Of a DNA stretch of 64,000 bases, positions 10,231 to 38,200 are shown one piece after another. Within the stretch, counting starts at the first letter, position 1. Every line of letters begins with the position of its first letter. Position numbers and translations under genes: made by a program. The DNA lies in contig NC_079880.1 of assembly GCF_029227915.1 (NCBI RefSeq), forward strand, positions 21,514,501 to 21,578,500. The letters are read 5' to 3'. The notes under the pieces are model-generated. The model worked only from the letters and a program-made list of their open reading frames with translations. It did not search any database and had not been told where the DNA came from. Origin of the DNA: Hydractinia symbiolongicarpus (Eukaryota > Cnidaria > Hydrozoa > Anthoathecata > Hydractiniidae).

Positions 10231-10959
10231 CTATTTTATTTTTTTGAACAGATAAAATATTGCCTCTTTTTGAAGTTTAAAAGAACGTTTTGCTTTCGGC
10301 TTATCAATGCTTTCTAGGACCATTGCTTCTGTAAGTGCTTTTCCATCTTTTGTTGTGAAATGACCTTCTAATGCTGCCTCTGAATAATCAAACTGATCAT
10401 TCTGCCAAACGTGGGTTAACTTAAAATTAGGATCCAGATTTATCATTCTAGCATCAAAGTGAGCATCAGAGACTAAAAAATAACCAGATTTCTTCAAATA
10501 TTTCGAACCAGATTTTGTCACAATTCCCGCGGACATTGACATTATCAAATCAAAACTGTTAACCTTTTCACCAAAATCACCTTCAAAGTTTTTACATTTA
10601 AACTTGATTTTTGCATCGTTGTTGTACTCTTTATGCTCGTCAATCCATGCCAGGGCTTTTGGATCGTCATACAAAGTTTGAACCTTGGAGTAATTGTCTA
10701 CGTAAACAACATCTTCAAAAATCAAAGATGCAGTTATATGACGATGGCAACCAGGATACAGAACTTTTGTTGGTTTTGCTATATCATTCACACTTTTAAA
10801 GATTGGGATGTGAAAATCACCAAGACCTCCTTTGTATGACTTGAAATATAAATTGAGTTCTTTTGATGAGATTTTAGGTTTTTTGGTAACTTTAGTAGCA
10901 GATGCATCTTTGCTAGCTCTTTTTCGTAACTCCCTTGTTGAACTTGTCCTAACACTCAT
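10231..10959 (-). CDS. Intronless Rossmann/methyltransferase-like protein of bacterial type
   Basis: One uninterrupted 242-aa frame. Residues 1-32 are Lys/Arg/Ser/Thr-rich and disordered-looking, possibly a nuclear-localising tail. After that comes a globular domain: Thr-Lys-Val-Leu-Tyr-Pro-Gly-Cys-His-Arg-His-Ile-Thr, then Val-Val-Tyr-Val-Asp-Asn-Tyr about 15 residues later, then Ser-Phe-Asp-Leu-Ile-Met-Ser and a Leu-Lys-Lys-Ser-Gly-Tyr-Phe-Leu strand-turn. This follows the strand/turn order of a class I methyltransferase fold but lacks the classical GxGxG motif. Small bacterial proteins with a Leu-Tyr-Pro-Gly-Ser/Cys turn and a Tyr-Val-Asp motif look most alike, from general recollection and not from a search. 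A splice acceptor (polypyrimidine tract then tttag) ends two bases before the ATG on the minus strand, so the mRNA has a spliced or trans-spliced leader. The function is unknown. Confidence 0.8.
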   Translation of the reverse strand: MSVRTSSTRELRKRASKDASATKVTKKPKISSKELNLYFKSYKGGLGDFHIPIFKSVNDIAKPTKVLYPGCHRHITASLIFEDVVYVDNYSKVQTLYDDPKALAWIDEHKEYNNDAKIKFKCKNFEGDFGEKVNSFDLIMSMSAGIVTKSGSKYLKKSGYFLVSDAHFDARMINLDPNFKLTHVWQNDQFDYSEAALEGHFTTKDGKALTEAMVLESIDKPKAKRSFKLQKEAIFYLFKKIK

Positions 10960-13216
10960 CCTAAAAATAATAATAAAAAATATGGCAAATCCGTCATAAA
11001 TAATAATGCATCCAATGTGATAGAAATCAAAACTAAAAATAGAAACATTAAAGAAACATTAAAGCAGGTATTTGAGAAACTTAAAATTTATAAAAAGTAG
11101 CCCAACAATGAACTCAAATGTGTTGTAAGAAATCAAAAAATTCGGTGTAGGGCATTTATAATTCAGAATTTCACATGGAAAGCCTAGTCTTGTGTAACAT
11201 TTTAAGGAACCTAAAAAAGCTTTTTTTAAGGCGGGTATAAACACACTAGACATTTGTGAAAAAAATTCATGGAAATTCAACTAACAACCCATTACTACTC
11301 ACAGCTATCATCTCTGGCTCTTTGACTCTGCCAGTCATAGTCAAGCATTATATTGTAGATTTTAAAATAAAAACACTGTTTAAATTTGTTATTTCACAAA
11401 GATTATAAAATTTACTGTTTGTTCACTGCTCTTTTTGTTACATTTGGTGGCCTTTATGTTGTTATTAGCTCCGCTACTGTGTTGGTCTCCAGCCATCGAA
11501 TTATAACTGTAACTTGTTATATTGTATATATCCACTTTCTCAATGGCAAATAAATTTAATTGAATTGAAAATTTTGGTCATCACCAAAGATAATTATTTG
11601 GATAAAAGGCGTTATATCTACCTTAGACTTGCTAATTTTGTAAAAGTCATCTAGGATGGAAGCCAAAAGGTATATATAGGTAAAAAAAAATAAAAAATCA
11701 AATACATATATATTAAACGATTTTTTAAATTCTAATAGAGAAAGCATGCCTTTAGTAATAAAAAAATTAGTTACCTCCTTCAATTCCTGAAAATTCAAAA
11801 ACAAATTGATGGATTTTTATTCAAAACTTTCTTACAAGCATGTACTCTTTTTTAAGGACTTAATTTACTCTGAAAACTTTTGCACTTTTTCACTTTCCTA
11901 TGTGTGAAAGACATTGGTTTTCATATAGTATTATCTTTGTTTAAAGCTTCACTAATTTGGAAGTTTAGCTATATATACCTTTAAGTTGTTTTTAGGAAAG
12001 ATGTAAATAATAATTTCTTTTCAAGACTCTTATTTTTAGATGCATGGATGTAAAAATATTGTATGAACATTCTAATGGCTTTATATTTGTTTGTAGCTAC
12101 AGAAAAACTTTTTAAACACATTCTGCAACTTTCTTAAAGAGTGTGGATGTTAACCTAAACTTTAAAATACATTTCAAAAAATTTATAATTTAAAATAAAA
12201 CCGCAATGCAGACGCACTTCCATTAACCGTGTATCTGCATTGCAACATTTATATGATGCTTGAAATTTAAATTGCGTTGTATATATTGCAGATTTTATGT
12301 GGTGATTGAAAATTTTTTGTCCTTTATAACTATTGTTATTTTCCTTAATAATTTCATATGAGTATTCGCCCTGTGACTAAAGAAACATTACAGGCTCAAA
12401 TTATCAGTGTTGAGATAGCTCAGGTTCAACCGAATGCTTAGGTTAATAAAAGATTATGGAGAATGTGCTGTTAACAAATGGACCGCAGCTTAGAGAAGAG
12501 CTTGAATGGTTCTCATTTCAAAAATTATGCTTTCAAACAGGTTCTATTCACTGACCTGTTCTAAAATGTTCAGTTCTGATTCCAAGGGGCCAGCCAGGCA
12601 AGCAAACGTTACAGAACATGATCAGTTTCTTCTTGTTTTACAAGTTTTAGAGTTATAAGTTTTAGAGGAATAAAAAAAACCCAGCTTCCTGACGTGAAAA
12701 GACATAATCTTTTCCAAATTGGCCGAACTGTATAAAAAAATTTTAGAATGTTATACCACACGTGCTGTCCTAGACTCTACTGTTATTACACCAGATTTAG
12801 CTAAGCTAGCTTTTTGAGAGGACATGTTATAAAAAGTGTAAGCATTTAAAAACCTCTTAGCAGTTATTATATATAATGACACCTCTTAAAAAATACATGC
12901 ATAATGCAACTTCATACTGACTAAGCATAAGTAAACAATATGAAGGGAAGCAATAATAATTACGACCATCCTGACCTTTCTTGCCAATTGTTTATTTCCC
13001 GTAATAACTTACCTGTATATATCCCGCGCGGGCGTAAGTACAAGATTAAAGTAAATGATTGTTCATAGGTCGAAAAAGTTATGCTGCGCTACTTTTGAAC
13101 TGCTCCTTGAGGTTTTCTTCTTGCTGAGGTGGCACTGACAAGGCCCTGACTCAGCCCAAGAAAGAAGTAAACAAACGCATGTGGGTTGAAATTAGACAAA
13201 ATTTAATCTGTAAAAA
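10960..13216. other. Intergenic between the methyltransferase-like gene and the Maf gene
   Basis: These two genes diverge, so this 2.2 kb holds both promoters. I see no coding sequence, only AT-rich DNA with scattered short open frames lacking protein-like composition. A GC-rich palindrome, cccgcgcggg, lies near 13023 and is conspicuous in this setting. Just upstream of the Maf start (13070-13200) the sequence is less AT-rich, as expected for a 5' UTR. Confidence 0.45.
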
Positions 13217-14194
13217 ATGTCATCAGATACTAATTCGGATGCCAGTCAAAAGGTTGCTGATGCACAGGCATTAATAAAAGAGATAATAGCAGCAAATTTA
13301 AAGTCTGTTTCCCAGTCTAAGCCAAAGGCACCCTTCTCGCCAAGTTTTGTTACATCTCTTGGTGCCACGACAAAAAGACACTTCCCTTCTACCATAGTTG
13401 CAGTTCCTAGTCACGTCCAAGATCATTCTGTTGGAGTCCCAAGTGAAGCTAAAAGGGTTAAGACAGATCCTGAGAATTTTGTTGTTAGAGTTGATGAAGT
13501 TGCAACAAGTGGCGAATCAGTTCACATTGTTGATGTAGATACAAGTGAAAAAATTATTATTAACACTCAACCTGATATGGGAGAGATGGTACATGAACAG
13601 AAAAACGAATTATCTCCACAGCAAAATTTTGTTATTGCAGAAATGAAACAACCAGTAAATCAACAAATTGTATTGACAGAAGAAGAACTTGCTGAAATGC
13701 CAGTCAAAGATTTAAACGCCTTATTACGTGGATTACCAGAATCAGAAGTTTTAAAGTTAAAACAAAAACGTAGAACCATAAAGAATAGGGGCTATGCTCA
13801 AACAAGTCGTACAAAAAGAACCACTCAAAAAACAGTTCTTGAAAGTGAAAAAATCTCACTAGAGCAGCATCTAAGTAACTTAGCCCGAGAGAACGAAGCA
13901 TTGCGTCGTGAAAGAGATGAAGCTAGAATTAAACTTGAAGCATTTGAGCGCTTTGCTGGCATGAGTGGCATTGTGTTAATGACTGGTGATAATGGAGATA
14001 TAAAAACTGCAAGTGTTCCAAGTACAGTTATAGTTAGTTCAACAGGTGAAGTAACAGTGAATAATAGAAGCATCAAAGTTGAAACAAGCAACAACAATCA
14101 AAATTTTCTTTCTACAAAACTGAACAATGAACATGTTTCAACTGCATTGATTCCTGACCCTTCTTTGCTGCGAAAGAAAGATGACAATCACTGA
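13217..14194 (+). CDS. Maf-family bZIP transcription factor (intronless)
   Basis: A single 325-aa frame. Residues 153-176 form the Maf extended homology region (Leu-Thr-Glu-Glu-Glu-Leu... Asp-Leu-Asn-Ala-Leu-Leu-Arg-Gly-Leu). The basic region at about 181-201 contains [14 protein letters not shown]. The leucine zipper has leucines exactly seven apart at 208, 215, 222 and 229. Together these identify a Maf factor, which would bind MARE-type sites as a dimer in the nucleus. The Gly-Tyr-Ala tripeptide is the Maf hallmark. One oddity: in vertebrate Mafs the residue before the invariant basic-region Arg is Cys (Ser-Cys-Arg), while here it is Ser197 (Thr-Ser-Arg). The N-terminal 150 residues are neither a typical large-Maf activation domain nor absent as in small Mafs, so I leave the subfamily open. 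Intronless Maf genes are also known in vertebrates. Confidence 0.92.
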   Translation: MSSDTNSDASQKVADAQALIKEIIAANLKSVSQSKPKAPFSPSFVTSLGATTKRHFPSTIVAVPSHVQDHSVGVPSEAKRVKTDPENFVVRVDEVATSGESVHIVDVDTSEKIIINTQPDMGEMVHEQKNELSPQQNFVIAEMKQPVNQQIVLTEEELAEMPVKDLNALLRGLPESEVLKLKQKRRTIKNRGYAQTSRTKRTTQKTVLESEKISLEQHLSNLARENEALRRERDEARIKLEAFERFAGMSGIVLMTGDNGDIKTASVPSTVIVSSTGEVTVNNRSIKVETSNNNQNFLSTKLNNEHVSTALIPDPSLLRKKDDNH

Positions 14195-17100
14195 TTGTGG
14201 AACACAGTGTATATATATATCCATGCTACCCTTCTTATAAGTATCTATTTTAACCCTACTAAATCTGTAATTATTAAAAAAAGAGGAGTATTAAGCTAAT
14301 GTTTCTATTATTTTATTATTATGATCAACACCAGTTACTTTTGTTTCCACAATATTTAAGCAACAGGGATAAAAGTTATTTTGTTAGTCCAGCAACAAAT
14401 TAAATTTTGACTAAAATCTTTATGGTGCCTAAAAATTTTGAACAATTGACATTAAGAAAAATCGAAACAATGTTATTTGTTAATCTTTTAAACGAATTTT
14501 AACTAAATTTCAAAAATACATTACAGGAAATGAATATATTCAATCAAGATCTAAAAAGGGTCCAACTCTATAGATACAGCCTCAGAAATCGTGAAATGTA
14601 TAAATAATGAAAATAATAAGTTCAAATTTCCGGACAAAAAAATCCGAAAATTGTTTGCTACTAATGTAGCAAATCAAATGGATTAACCTGTTCATGTGAT
14701 GTTACGAAAACACAAACTTAAAAAAATTGACGAAGGAAGGCATTTAAATTGATTTCAATTTATTATTTGTAATAAGAACTGGATGAAAAAAAAGGAAAAT
14801 AAGTAAATAAACATGCTTGCAAGAAAAAAAATTAAAATTGGATTTGTCAGCAGTTTCGTTATCATTTTTGACCAAAGTAGATAAATTAAGTTGTTAACGG
14901 TTTTACTTTCGTCAATTAATGACATTTTCGGGTTTTGAGCGATTTTTTTGTCATTCAGCAAACCCTTTAATCTTAAAAATGGCATGTAGTACAAACAAAA
15001 AATTATAAAGTAATCACAGACAATTTCCAATCAGGAAAAATGTTTTAAAAGAACCAGATTTTCGGAAGTGCTTTCTTTGATTTCTACTAATTTCCGCACC
15101 TACTAAGAAAAGTTGTCACACGCGAAAATAAACTCAAGAAACAAATATCTCGTCTATTACCCAGAATTTCACAACTTTTGTCTTGTTATTTGTGTAGATA
15201 TTTATATTTTCTTAAAAGTAAATACGTACGAAATATGACCATATCGCTGTAGCGCAAATATCAATTCTCGCGAAATAGATTTTTTTATTGCGTGAAAATT
15301 ATGTTTAGCGAATTTTTAGTAATTAAAGATTTAACAGAATGGTATATAAAGACTGCTTTGCATACGCGCCCTGTATGATATAAATGCTAACTGTTATTGA
15401 CTCAGCAATTTTTTTCTCGATGCCATCGTTAATGAAAAAGTAATCTTGTTAACTTTAACCTTTTTTTACTGAGCCGTTTCCTTCCGGTTTGAAGGGAATT
15501 GTCCCTGCGGATAATTTTTTTTTAATCGACAACAGAATTAAAAAAAAAAGAAAAGGCTAAGAACTATTGTTTCTATTCCGTTCCATTTTTTACTGGGTGC
15601 ACACGGGGTGCTAATAATCCAAAAATATACAAATAAAAAACAACAACAAAAAAGATATAAACTACAATAAAAAACAAGAGCAAAAAATGCGCAAGCCTAT
15701 CGGATCATGCCATAAAAAACAAATTATTATTACTATTATTATTTATATTCCGAATATTTATACAGGATAAACATGCCCGCGCTGTGGACTTGCTAAACAT
15801 GCCCACGCTGTGGACCGAACCACGGATCCTGTGATTACGAAGCGAACGCCATAGCTACAAAGTCACGCGCCACATAAAATTACCGAGCCTAGTGACGTAC
15901 AGGCTTCTCTATAATACGTAAGCGAAAATACATTATCAGTCGATTATAAAAGCTTATACTATGTCTATGCGAAATACATTATCAGTCGATTAAAGAAGCT
16001 TATATGATGACTACCGTATGGATTTCTCTTGTGAAATTCTGTGAGAGTTTGACCAGGCCTGGCCCAGGATTATCCTGTAAAAAGAAATGTCTTCCTGTGA
16101 ATAAAATACCCGCTGTTTAAATATGTCAGTTAATTAGTAGAGAAGTTGTAATGCTATGTCCAACCTTGGCCCCAGGACTGTTTTCTCTTTTCGAGATCGG
16201 GACACCGTCTTGCTATAAAAAAGAAGACAAAGAACCCAGGGATCGAGGTTAGGGCTCCCATATAACTAGGGGGGGAAGTGACGAAAAAAGTTCACTGAAT
16301 ATTTTTTGCTCTGAAAGTAATATGTAAAGTCAATGTAATTAGGCAAAGATTTTATCGTTTTTTTAAAGCTTTGCGAAGGTCACAAATGGTTTGATATGTC
16401 CTGTACCAGCTGCTGTACTAAATAAATGATCTTGCTGTTTCAATTTTTGCGGCAAGCAAAATGAACTTGATCGAGTCATGATTCCTCATTTGGCACGTGG
16501 CGAGGGAGACCTGTTGTTTATGTTTTCAACGCTTCTTCTTCAAAGTTTTTTTTCAAACCAATTTATTTTCACCATGGAACTATACTTTATTTATCAAAAG
16601 AATGTAGTAACGTATGATTAGAGAAAGTTTATTTTGTGAGATATAGTAGCTAGTTCATTCTCGACCCCGAACCTCTTTGAGATAAACCTCCAAAGTAGAG
16701 CTCTGGGGACGAAAATGTAGCCAGTTATTACTAATCAAACATGGTGACGAAGATGGTGATTACTTCACATCTCAGTCTTTCTCAAAACCTAAAACAATGT
16801 GGTAGGAACAAGAGCGTATACACTTTTTTTTAGATCTCAACCCCTATCAGCTTGCCAGCAACCTGTGGCCAGGGTCGTTTGCCTTTTAGCCGTCAAGTAA
16901 GTGCTAGCGGCTTTGACATAGCCAACACACCCTGGTCGCGAAAATGACCAGACTGAAAATTTAGATGAACAACCAAGATAATTTAACTGGAAATATGCAA
17001 ACATTTAAATCCTGTAAACTTTAAACATTATCCTCGGCATCTGGTGCTGACATTAAAATTTGTTTTATATAAAAAATCAACAGGAATTCATTTACAATAC

Positions 17101-18295
17101 AAATTTCAACGCGCACAAAATATTTTTTTATTATATTGTATTTTATCACTAATAACTACAACTACCTAAATTTTGCTGTGAAAAATTTGAATAAATAAAA
17201 ATAAAAAAATAAATTTAAAACCAGCCTCCTTCACCATAAAAATGGAGATTGCACTGCAAACGAGGCTACAATACAAAATTTATCGTAAATTTTAAAAATT
17301 TGAATTTAAAACACTATGAACTTCGTTACCAAATCACTCATGTGTGAAGAAAATGTTTTACATACATAGTTACAAAGCATAAATGCCTCGCTTTTGGCTT
17401 AAGTTTAGCATAAAACTAAGGGAGTACATGTAAGTAAGAACATGTGAGAATAATCAAGACACCAAATTTCTACTTTTCGTTTGAAAGCATTAGGAAAAAA
17501 TATCAATGAACTCGTGGATAGAATAGAACAGAAAGGGATAGTTTAGCTATCTTCACTGTTGGGCCTTATATTTTAACTGTAACGCTTTACAAAATACACC
17601 ATAGACTTGAAAATTATAACCTAGTTATAACAACAGCAGCAACTGAGTTAAAAATAATTCTTTGTGTTTCCTTGTATGATTTAGTGAAAATGGCGCAGAA
17701 ACATCCAACCATGGAGATATAAGATGTGAATGATCCAGCTATGAATAGACCAGACCAGAATAGGAGAAAAATCGAAGTGTATTCTAAACGGCAATCCGCT
17801 GGTTTGATTTTACTTCCTCTTGCCCCATTTTAACCTTATCGTCTGCAAGAATTTATTAGAAAAGTCGGAATTGCTTTGTTGGCGGTATACAAATTTTAAA
17901 CAGCCTTTAAAAATATGTCTGCAGCTCACTAGGTAGCTCAACAAATTATACAGCTATTTTAGCTTTGATATTTTAAGAAAGTCACTTGGCACGAATAGCT
18001 AAACAACTTCAAACTATCTCAAACACACAATGGAGCAGATAAATTGTTCGAGAGAGCTACGGTTTTTAAAATAAGTAAGAAAAACTAGTTCAAGGAAAAT
18101 GTTTCAATCCTACTTCCTTTGAAGTAGCAGATAGGAAATGACCGAATAAGCCCTTCACGGGAAACTGTTGATGAATCCACGCCATTGCTGGCAACGCAAT
18201 GACGTTGTTTTTATCTTGATCAACCAGTGCGTACGTAGTTGGTTTGCCTCGATTAACCAATGTGGGTAATATATGACTTGTTTAAAGCTGGCCGG
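14195..18295. other. 4.1 kb intergenic region, Maf 3' side to Elongin A 3' side
   Basis: No gene is supported. It contains A/T-rich spacer and a short tandem duplication of atgccc(g/a)cgctgtggac at about 15770-15815. A second duplicated phrase containing aatacattatcagtcgatta lies at about 15925-16005. GC-rich hairpin repeats of the CCCAGGG/GGGGACGA type lie at about 16150-16262, 16665-16725 and 16860-16960. A minus-strand aataaa at 17857-17852 could be a distal polyadenylation signal for Elongin A, about 440 nt past its stop. Confidence 0.5.
16150..16960. repeat. Cluster of dispersed palindromic repeats
   Basis: Three GC-rich islands, near 16150-16262, 16665-16725 and 16860-16960, share ccccag/ctgggg-type ends and internal complementarity. 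Part of the third (about 16895-16925) is the reverse complement of about 1443-1475. The first resembles the repeat in the METTL27-like intron at 4920-5105. They contrast with the surrounding AT-rich DNA, and I infer several insertions of small related elements. Confidence 0.5.
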
Positions 18296-33594
<15,299 letters not shown>

Positions 33595-35265
33595 TTTTCA
33601 ACTTTTTTTACCTGCAATTGTTTTGATCGTGTCTAATCTGCCATCTTTACTTTCGATTTTAAATCAATCACAACATTTTTGAAAGTTTGACCCCCGTGGA
33701 AATAACTAAACCCGATTTCTCACTTCCTAGTGTTTTTGCCATATCTATTAAGTTTTTGCGAAACAATCTTATACCTTCCTTTTATACTCTTTTTTCTTTT
33801 TGAGTATTAACGACTTCAAAAGTTTTAAGCATACACAGTTTCTGTTGTTTTTTTCATATAAAAATTCGCTTCGCTACAAAGTGTCGCTTTTTTGGAGCAA
33901 ACACTTTGTTGCAAACTTTAAACCACTCTTTCTGCTTAAATTTGAAATAAATATTTTGTTTTAAAACTCAAAAGAGGGTTTACATTCAGCGTTGCAACTT
34001 CGCAACTTGTTTTTTTTCAGGGGGTAAAACTAACCAATTGATTGCATGCGCCAAAATAAAAAGGATATCAAGGCAATCCGGAAACAAGTTTTTGTTTGTT
34101 GGCAGGGTGGTTGTTACTGTGATTTGCATAAAGTTGCATATAGTTATAACTTGGTTTTTAGTCTATTAAACTATTTCTTACACCAATTTATCTGCTTTCT
34201 TTTTTCCAATTTTTGCTTTTGTAGGTAAAGTTTAACGGAAATTTAACAATCAGTTGGTCCAATGGTGGTCCAATGGTCTGCTCCAAACCTCCAGTTTAAA
34301 AAGCTAGTAGCTAGTGTGCCAACTCTAGGTTAGCTAGCTAGTTAGTTGGAGCTAACTAGCTGAAAAAGCAAGTCTGTGGTTTTTGCAAGGCATCTTAGAG
34401 GTAGCTAGTGAGTCCTTGTACTATCAGTCAGGGATAACAAATATGGAGGGCAGACCCTTGCTGGGGACAAAATGTACTGCAACAAGAATGCTGACTTTCC
34501 CTGGAAAGTGATGCAAAATGACAGGGGCTTTTTAAATGTCTTCAGGTTTTCACAAAAAACTAAAAAACAACTAGCTAAATTGCCTGAAACAGCTTACACC
34601 CATTTAAAAAATGTAAAAAACATAATATATTGTTGTAGTAAAGCAAAAAATTTTCGGGACCCTTAAGTCAGAAAAACACAGATGTCAGCATTACTTTGTC
34701 AAAAATTACTTGGGCCAAACATGCCTTTCTTAGTGTTCAATAACAGTTTATTAACAGCGGGACATCAAGCCTTCTATCACAAAAGTCTTGCACATAAATA
34801 ACTTTAATGACAAACATATTGGCAGGTTAACTGTGATGGTATCAAAAACAAGCTTTGTTGACAGTTTGTTGGCGTATAATTCTCAAAAAGGCTGAATTTA
34901 ATCCTAGATAAATATGTAGCTAATAAAGTGACACAATTCTGTATATTGCGAAGTGTAATATATTTTGTTGTGCTCAAGTTAATGAAACTACTACTACTAG
35001 AAATTGCAAAACGAGAGGATTAGTTCAAGATTGTTTCATGCTAGAAAAATAATAATAAATGTGATGAAATATATGAATATAAAAATATAGCTATGAAGGC
35101 AAAATATATGATGCAATAAAAATATATAAGTAAAAAAATTAGAAGTATAAACAATCAAATGGCTGGACCTTTTAGATCAGAATCTGTAGTTTTATCAGCA
35201 ATGTGATCCTAATTGTTTGTTTATTCCAGGGTTTTTTCAACAAAAAAAATTATGTTATAAAAAAT
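33595..35265. promoter_or_regulatory. Divergent intergenic region between Elongin A and FBXO10
   Basis: The start codons of ELOA (-, 33594) and FBXO10 (+, 35266) are 1.67 kb apart and point away from each other. Both promoters must lie here, or be reached through upstream non-coding exons. A splice acceptor (tttattccag) ends at 35229, 36 bp before the FBXO10 ATG. FBXO10 therefore has at least one 5' non-coding exon somewhere upstream, or receives a spliced leader. No coding sequence and no clear core promoter element are visible. Duplicated agctagctagttag-like phrases occur near 34300-34370. Confidence 0.55.
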
Positions 35266-38200
35266 ATGACAATAATGGTAGCAAGCATCCCACTTTTAAA
35301 ATCGCTGACATCCACTGATATCAAACAAGGTTTACCAGGCGAGGTATGGAGAGTGGTGTTTTCTTACTTAAAAGCTATTGATCTGTGTCGTTGCTCACAA
35401 GTATGTAAAGACTGGCGTATCCTCGTTGATAGTGTCGATGCAACAACATGGAGGTTTTTATACCTGGAACAAAAAAAGTATAAGCGATGGAAGCATCCTT
35501 ACTGGCCAAATGAAACACAATCAAATGTTATTTCTTGGAAGAAATCATACAGACAACGATATTTAGTGTCTCGTTTGTGGTTAAACAATGGTGTGACAAC
35601 TGCATGTTCAGTAAACTTTTTCTTTGGTAGAAGTAAAGAAAGAAAGAATTTTTATGTTGGCTCAAATAAACCTTATAAAACAATAAAGAGTGCCATTGAA
35701 AAGGCTTCTCCTTACGATCGTATATATGTCTATCCCGGAGTATATCAAGATCCAGTCATGCTTGTGATAAAAAATCCATGTGCTGTTATTGGCGTGGATG
35801 ACCCAAGTAAAATTATATTAACTATGCAAATCGATGTAAGAGCAGAGTCTTTAAAATTAGAAAACTTAACAATAAAACCGATGTATCCAAGAAGAGTTCA
35901 TTCATCCACAGCTCTTCTAAAGGTATTAATTTCTACTACAAGAACTAGCTGTAAAGTTTGTCCATTTTATTACGCAACTGGTTATTGTTGTCTTCCTTGA
36001 TTTTATTTTTTGATCATTACAATAACCCATGTTTATACAAAATTTATTAGAAGTGTGTTGAATTGTTTCTACTATATAGAACTTAAGATACTGATTAAAA
36101 GATTATGTAATTCTTAAAAACAAATTCAGTCAAAACAGGTTCTCCGCTTTTTTGGTCTTTTTTTGTATCATGTACAATTCGTTAAAATGAAATCAATGGC
36201 AATGATTTTTAAAAAGCACGTTTAAATGGCTCATTAACAGATGAGACATTATTTCAGGTTAACATATTACTGAAAAAGGAGAAAACATCAAATTCAGAAT
36301 AAAAAATTTGTCTTGTAAGCGCTTTAAATGTATGGAGTATATCAAAAATAGCTAACCCCTCACAAACTGAGTAGATTACTAGAACAGAAATAACTTATAA
36401 CGACGTGATTAATTTATTTGGAATTGAATTTGTTTGATAGTTAATTATTTGTTTAGTGTGCGTCAAAATGGCAAACTGCACAAATACTTCTAAGTCAATT
36501 TTTGTGTAGGACACAAACTGGCAAAATATTTCACTTAAGTTATTATATGTATCAAATCTTTTTATTTGGCAATATTCTTTTATTATTATTTTTTTCTCTT
36601 CAGGTATTATATGGTCATGTCTTTATGTTTAACTGTATTGTGAATCAAGGTTACCTACATATCACTGCACCCGGCATAGCTGACATCAGGTCATGTACAT
36701 TTACTACCGCTTTTGTTAATTTACAAGGTGTTGGTTATAGTAGTATTACAAACTGTGAATTTAAGCCTGATCGGTTTGCTATATTTGTTGAGGAACCGTT
36801 GTTTCAATTTAACTTAAGACCACCTCGCACCATGGATGAAGTTGGAGGATGGGTAGCCGCTTTAAACGAGAAAAAGTTTGATGAGTATTACTGTAGGCAT
36901 ATTAAAGAAAAATGTCGGAAAAGAAATGGAGATAATGAAATGAAAAAGTCCAAATCTTTTTTATCTTGCATAACTGAATCTGATCTCAGTTTGAGTGACA
37001 GTGATGCTAGTGAAGTGAGATCGAAAACAAAATCATGTTTGTCACGAAAGAGTAGAGTCAATAGTTTAGGGTCACTAAAGAGCGACAATGGTACTGAGAA
37101 AGAAACTGTGGATGCACAAACTAAAGTATTACTTAAAGCTATACAAGGTGTTGTTATTCGAAATATTAAAGTTACTGGTGGCAAGGGTGGGGTCACCTTG
37201 TGTAGAATGGGACAGGCATGGATTGAAAATTCAACATTTTCCAACTTGAGTTATGGAATTCGATGTTTACAAAATTCAAAATGTGTTGTATTAAACAACA
37301 AGATACATAGTTGTGACACAACAGGTATTTTTATAAGAGATCACTCTGTTGCATTGATTGCTGGAAATCAAATCTTTGCGAATGGTGAAGCAGGTAAAAA
37401 TAGTCTATAATTTGATGTTGTTAATATTCAGTATTTACCAAATCAAGAATGTAGAGCTAAAAGAAAAACATGTTTTAAGCTGATACTTTTTATTTGCTAT
37501 GTAAAACCTTTTAAAATTAGGCATAATCAGTTTTCATCACGGGGCCTAGTGAATACGGTAAAACTTCTGACACTCTACAGCAAAATTATTATATAAAAGA
37601 ACATATAAAATTTACAATAAAATACACGAAGCTTTTCGTAAATAAAACTTTACATCGTCAGGTAAGTAATGCTGCTAATACAATAAAGCCACTATATATA
37701 TAATAAATTTTTTTCTGAAACTGTCAAAGGACTGTGAATAATGAGAAATAGAAAATAATGAGAATAGAAAATAAAAATACATTAACGTCGTAATAAGAAA
37801 TTATATTTTTATATTATATTTTTACATCACGCCGTTATGGAAAAGTAATAATCTTTTAGATTCAATTTATTCGTTAAGAACAGGCCTTAACGACTTTATA
37901 GAGAATGCCTCCAAAATTTTCCGCCTTAAACAGTTTTTAGGAGCGCAACTTAAAATTTTCCAACAAAAAGAGTGTCCATCATTCGCGACAACATAATTAG
38001 CTGGTTCGGACTTTGAAGACATTTTGTTATGTTCAGACCATCGTGTTTGCGCATTTCGTACTGTTTCACCGATGTAGTTTACACCGCATGAACAAGTACC
38101 TTCGTAGATAACGCATGCTAAGTGCTTTATTTTGTCTTTCAATGGCAAGAGAGACTGGATTTTTTTAGTGCTCCAGAGCACAATGCAAATGAAATTCTCA

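Noticed and set aside
35203-35265. Earlier in-frame start for FBXO10
   Set aside because: A strong splice acceptor (tttattccag) ends at 35229, inside this extension. The extra residues have no counterpart in the family, and ATG 35266 or 35275 fits better.
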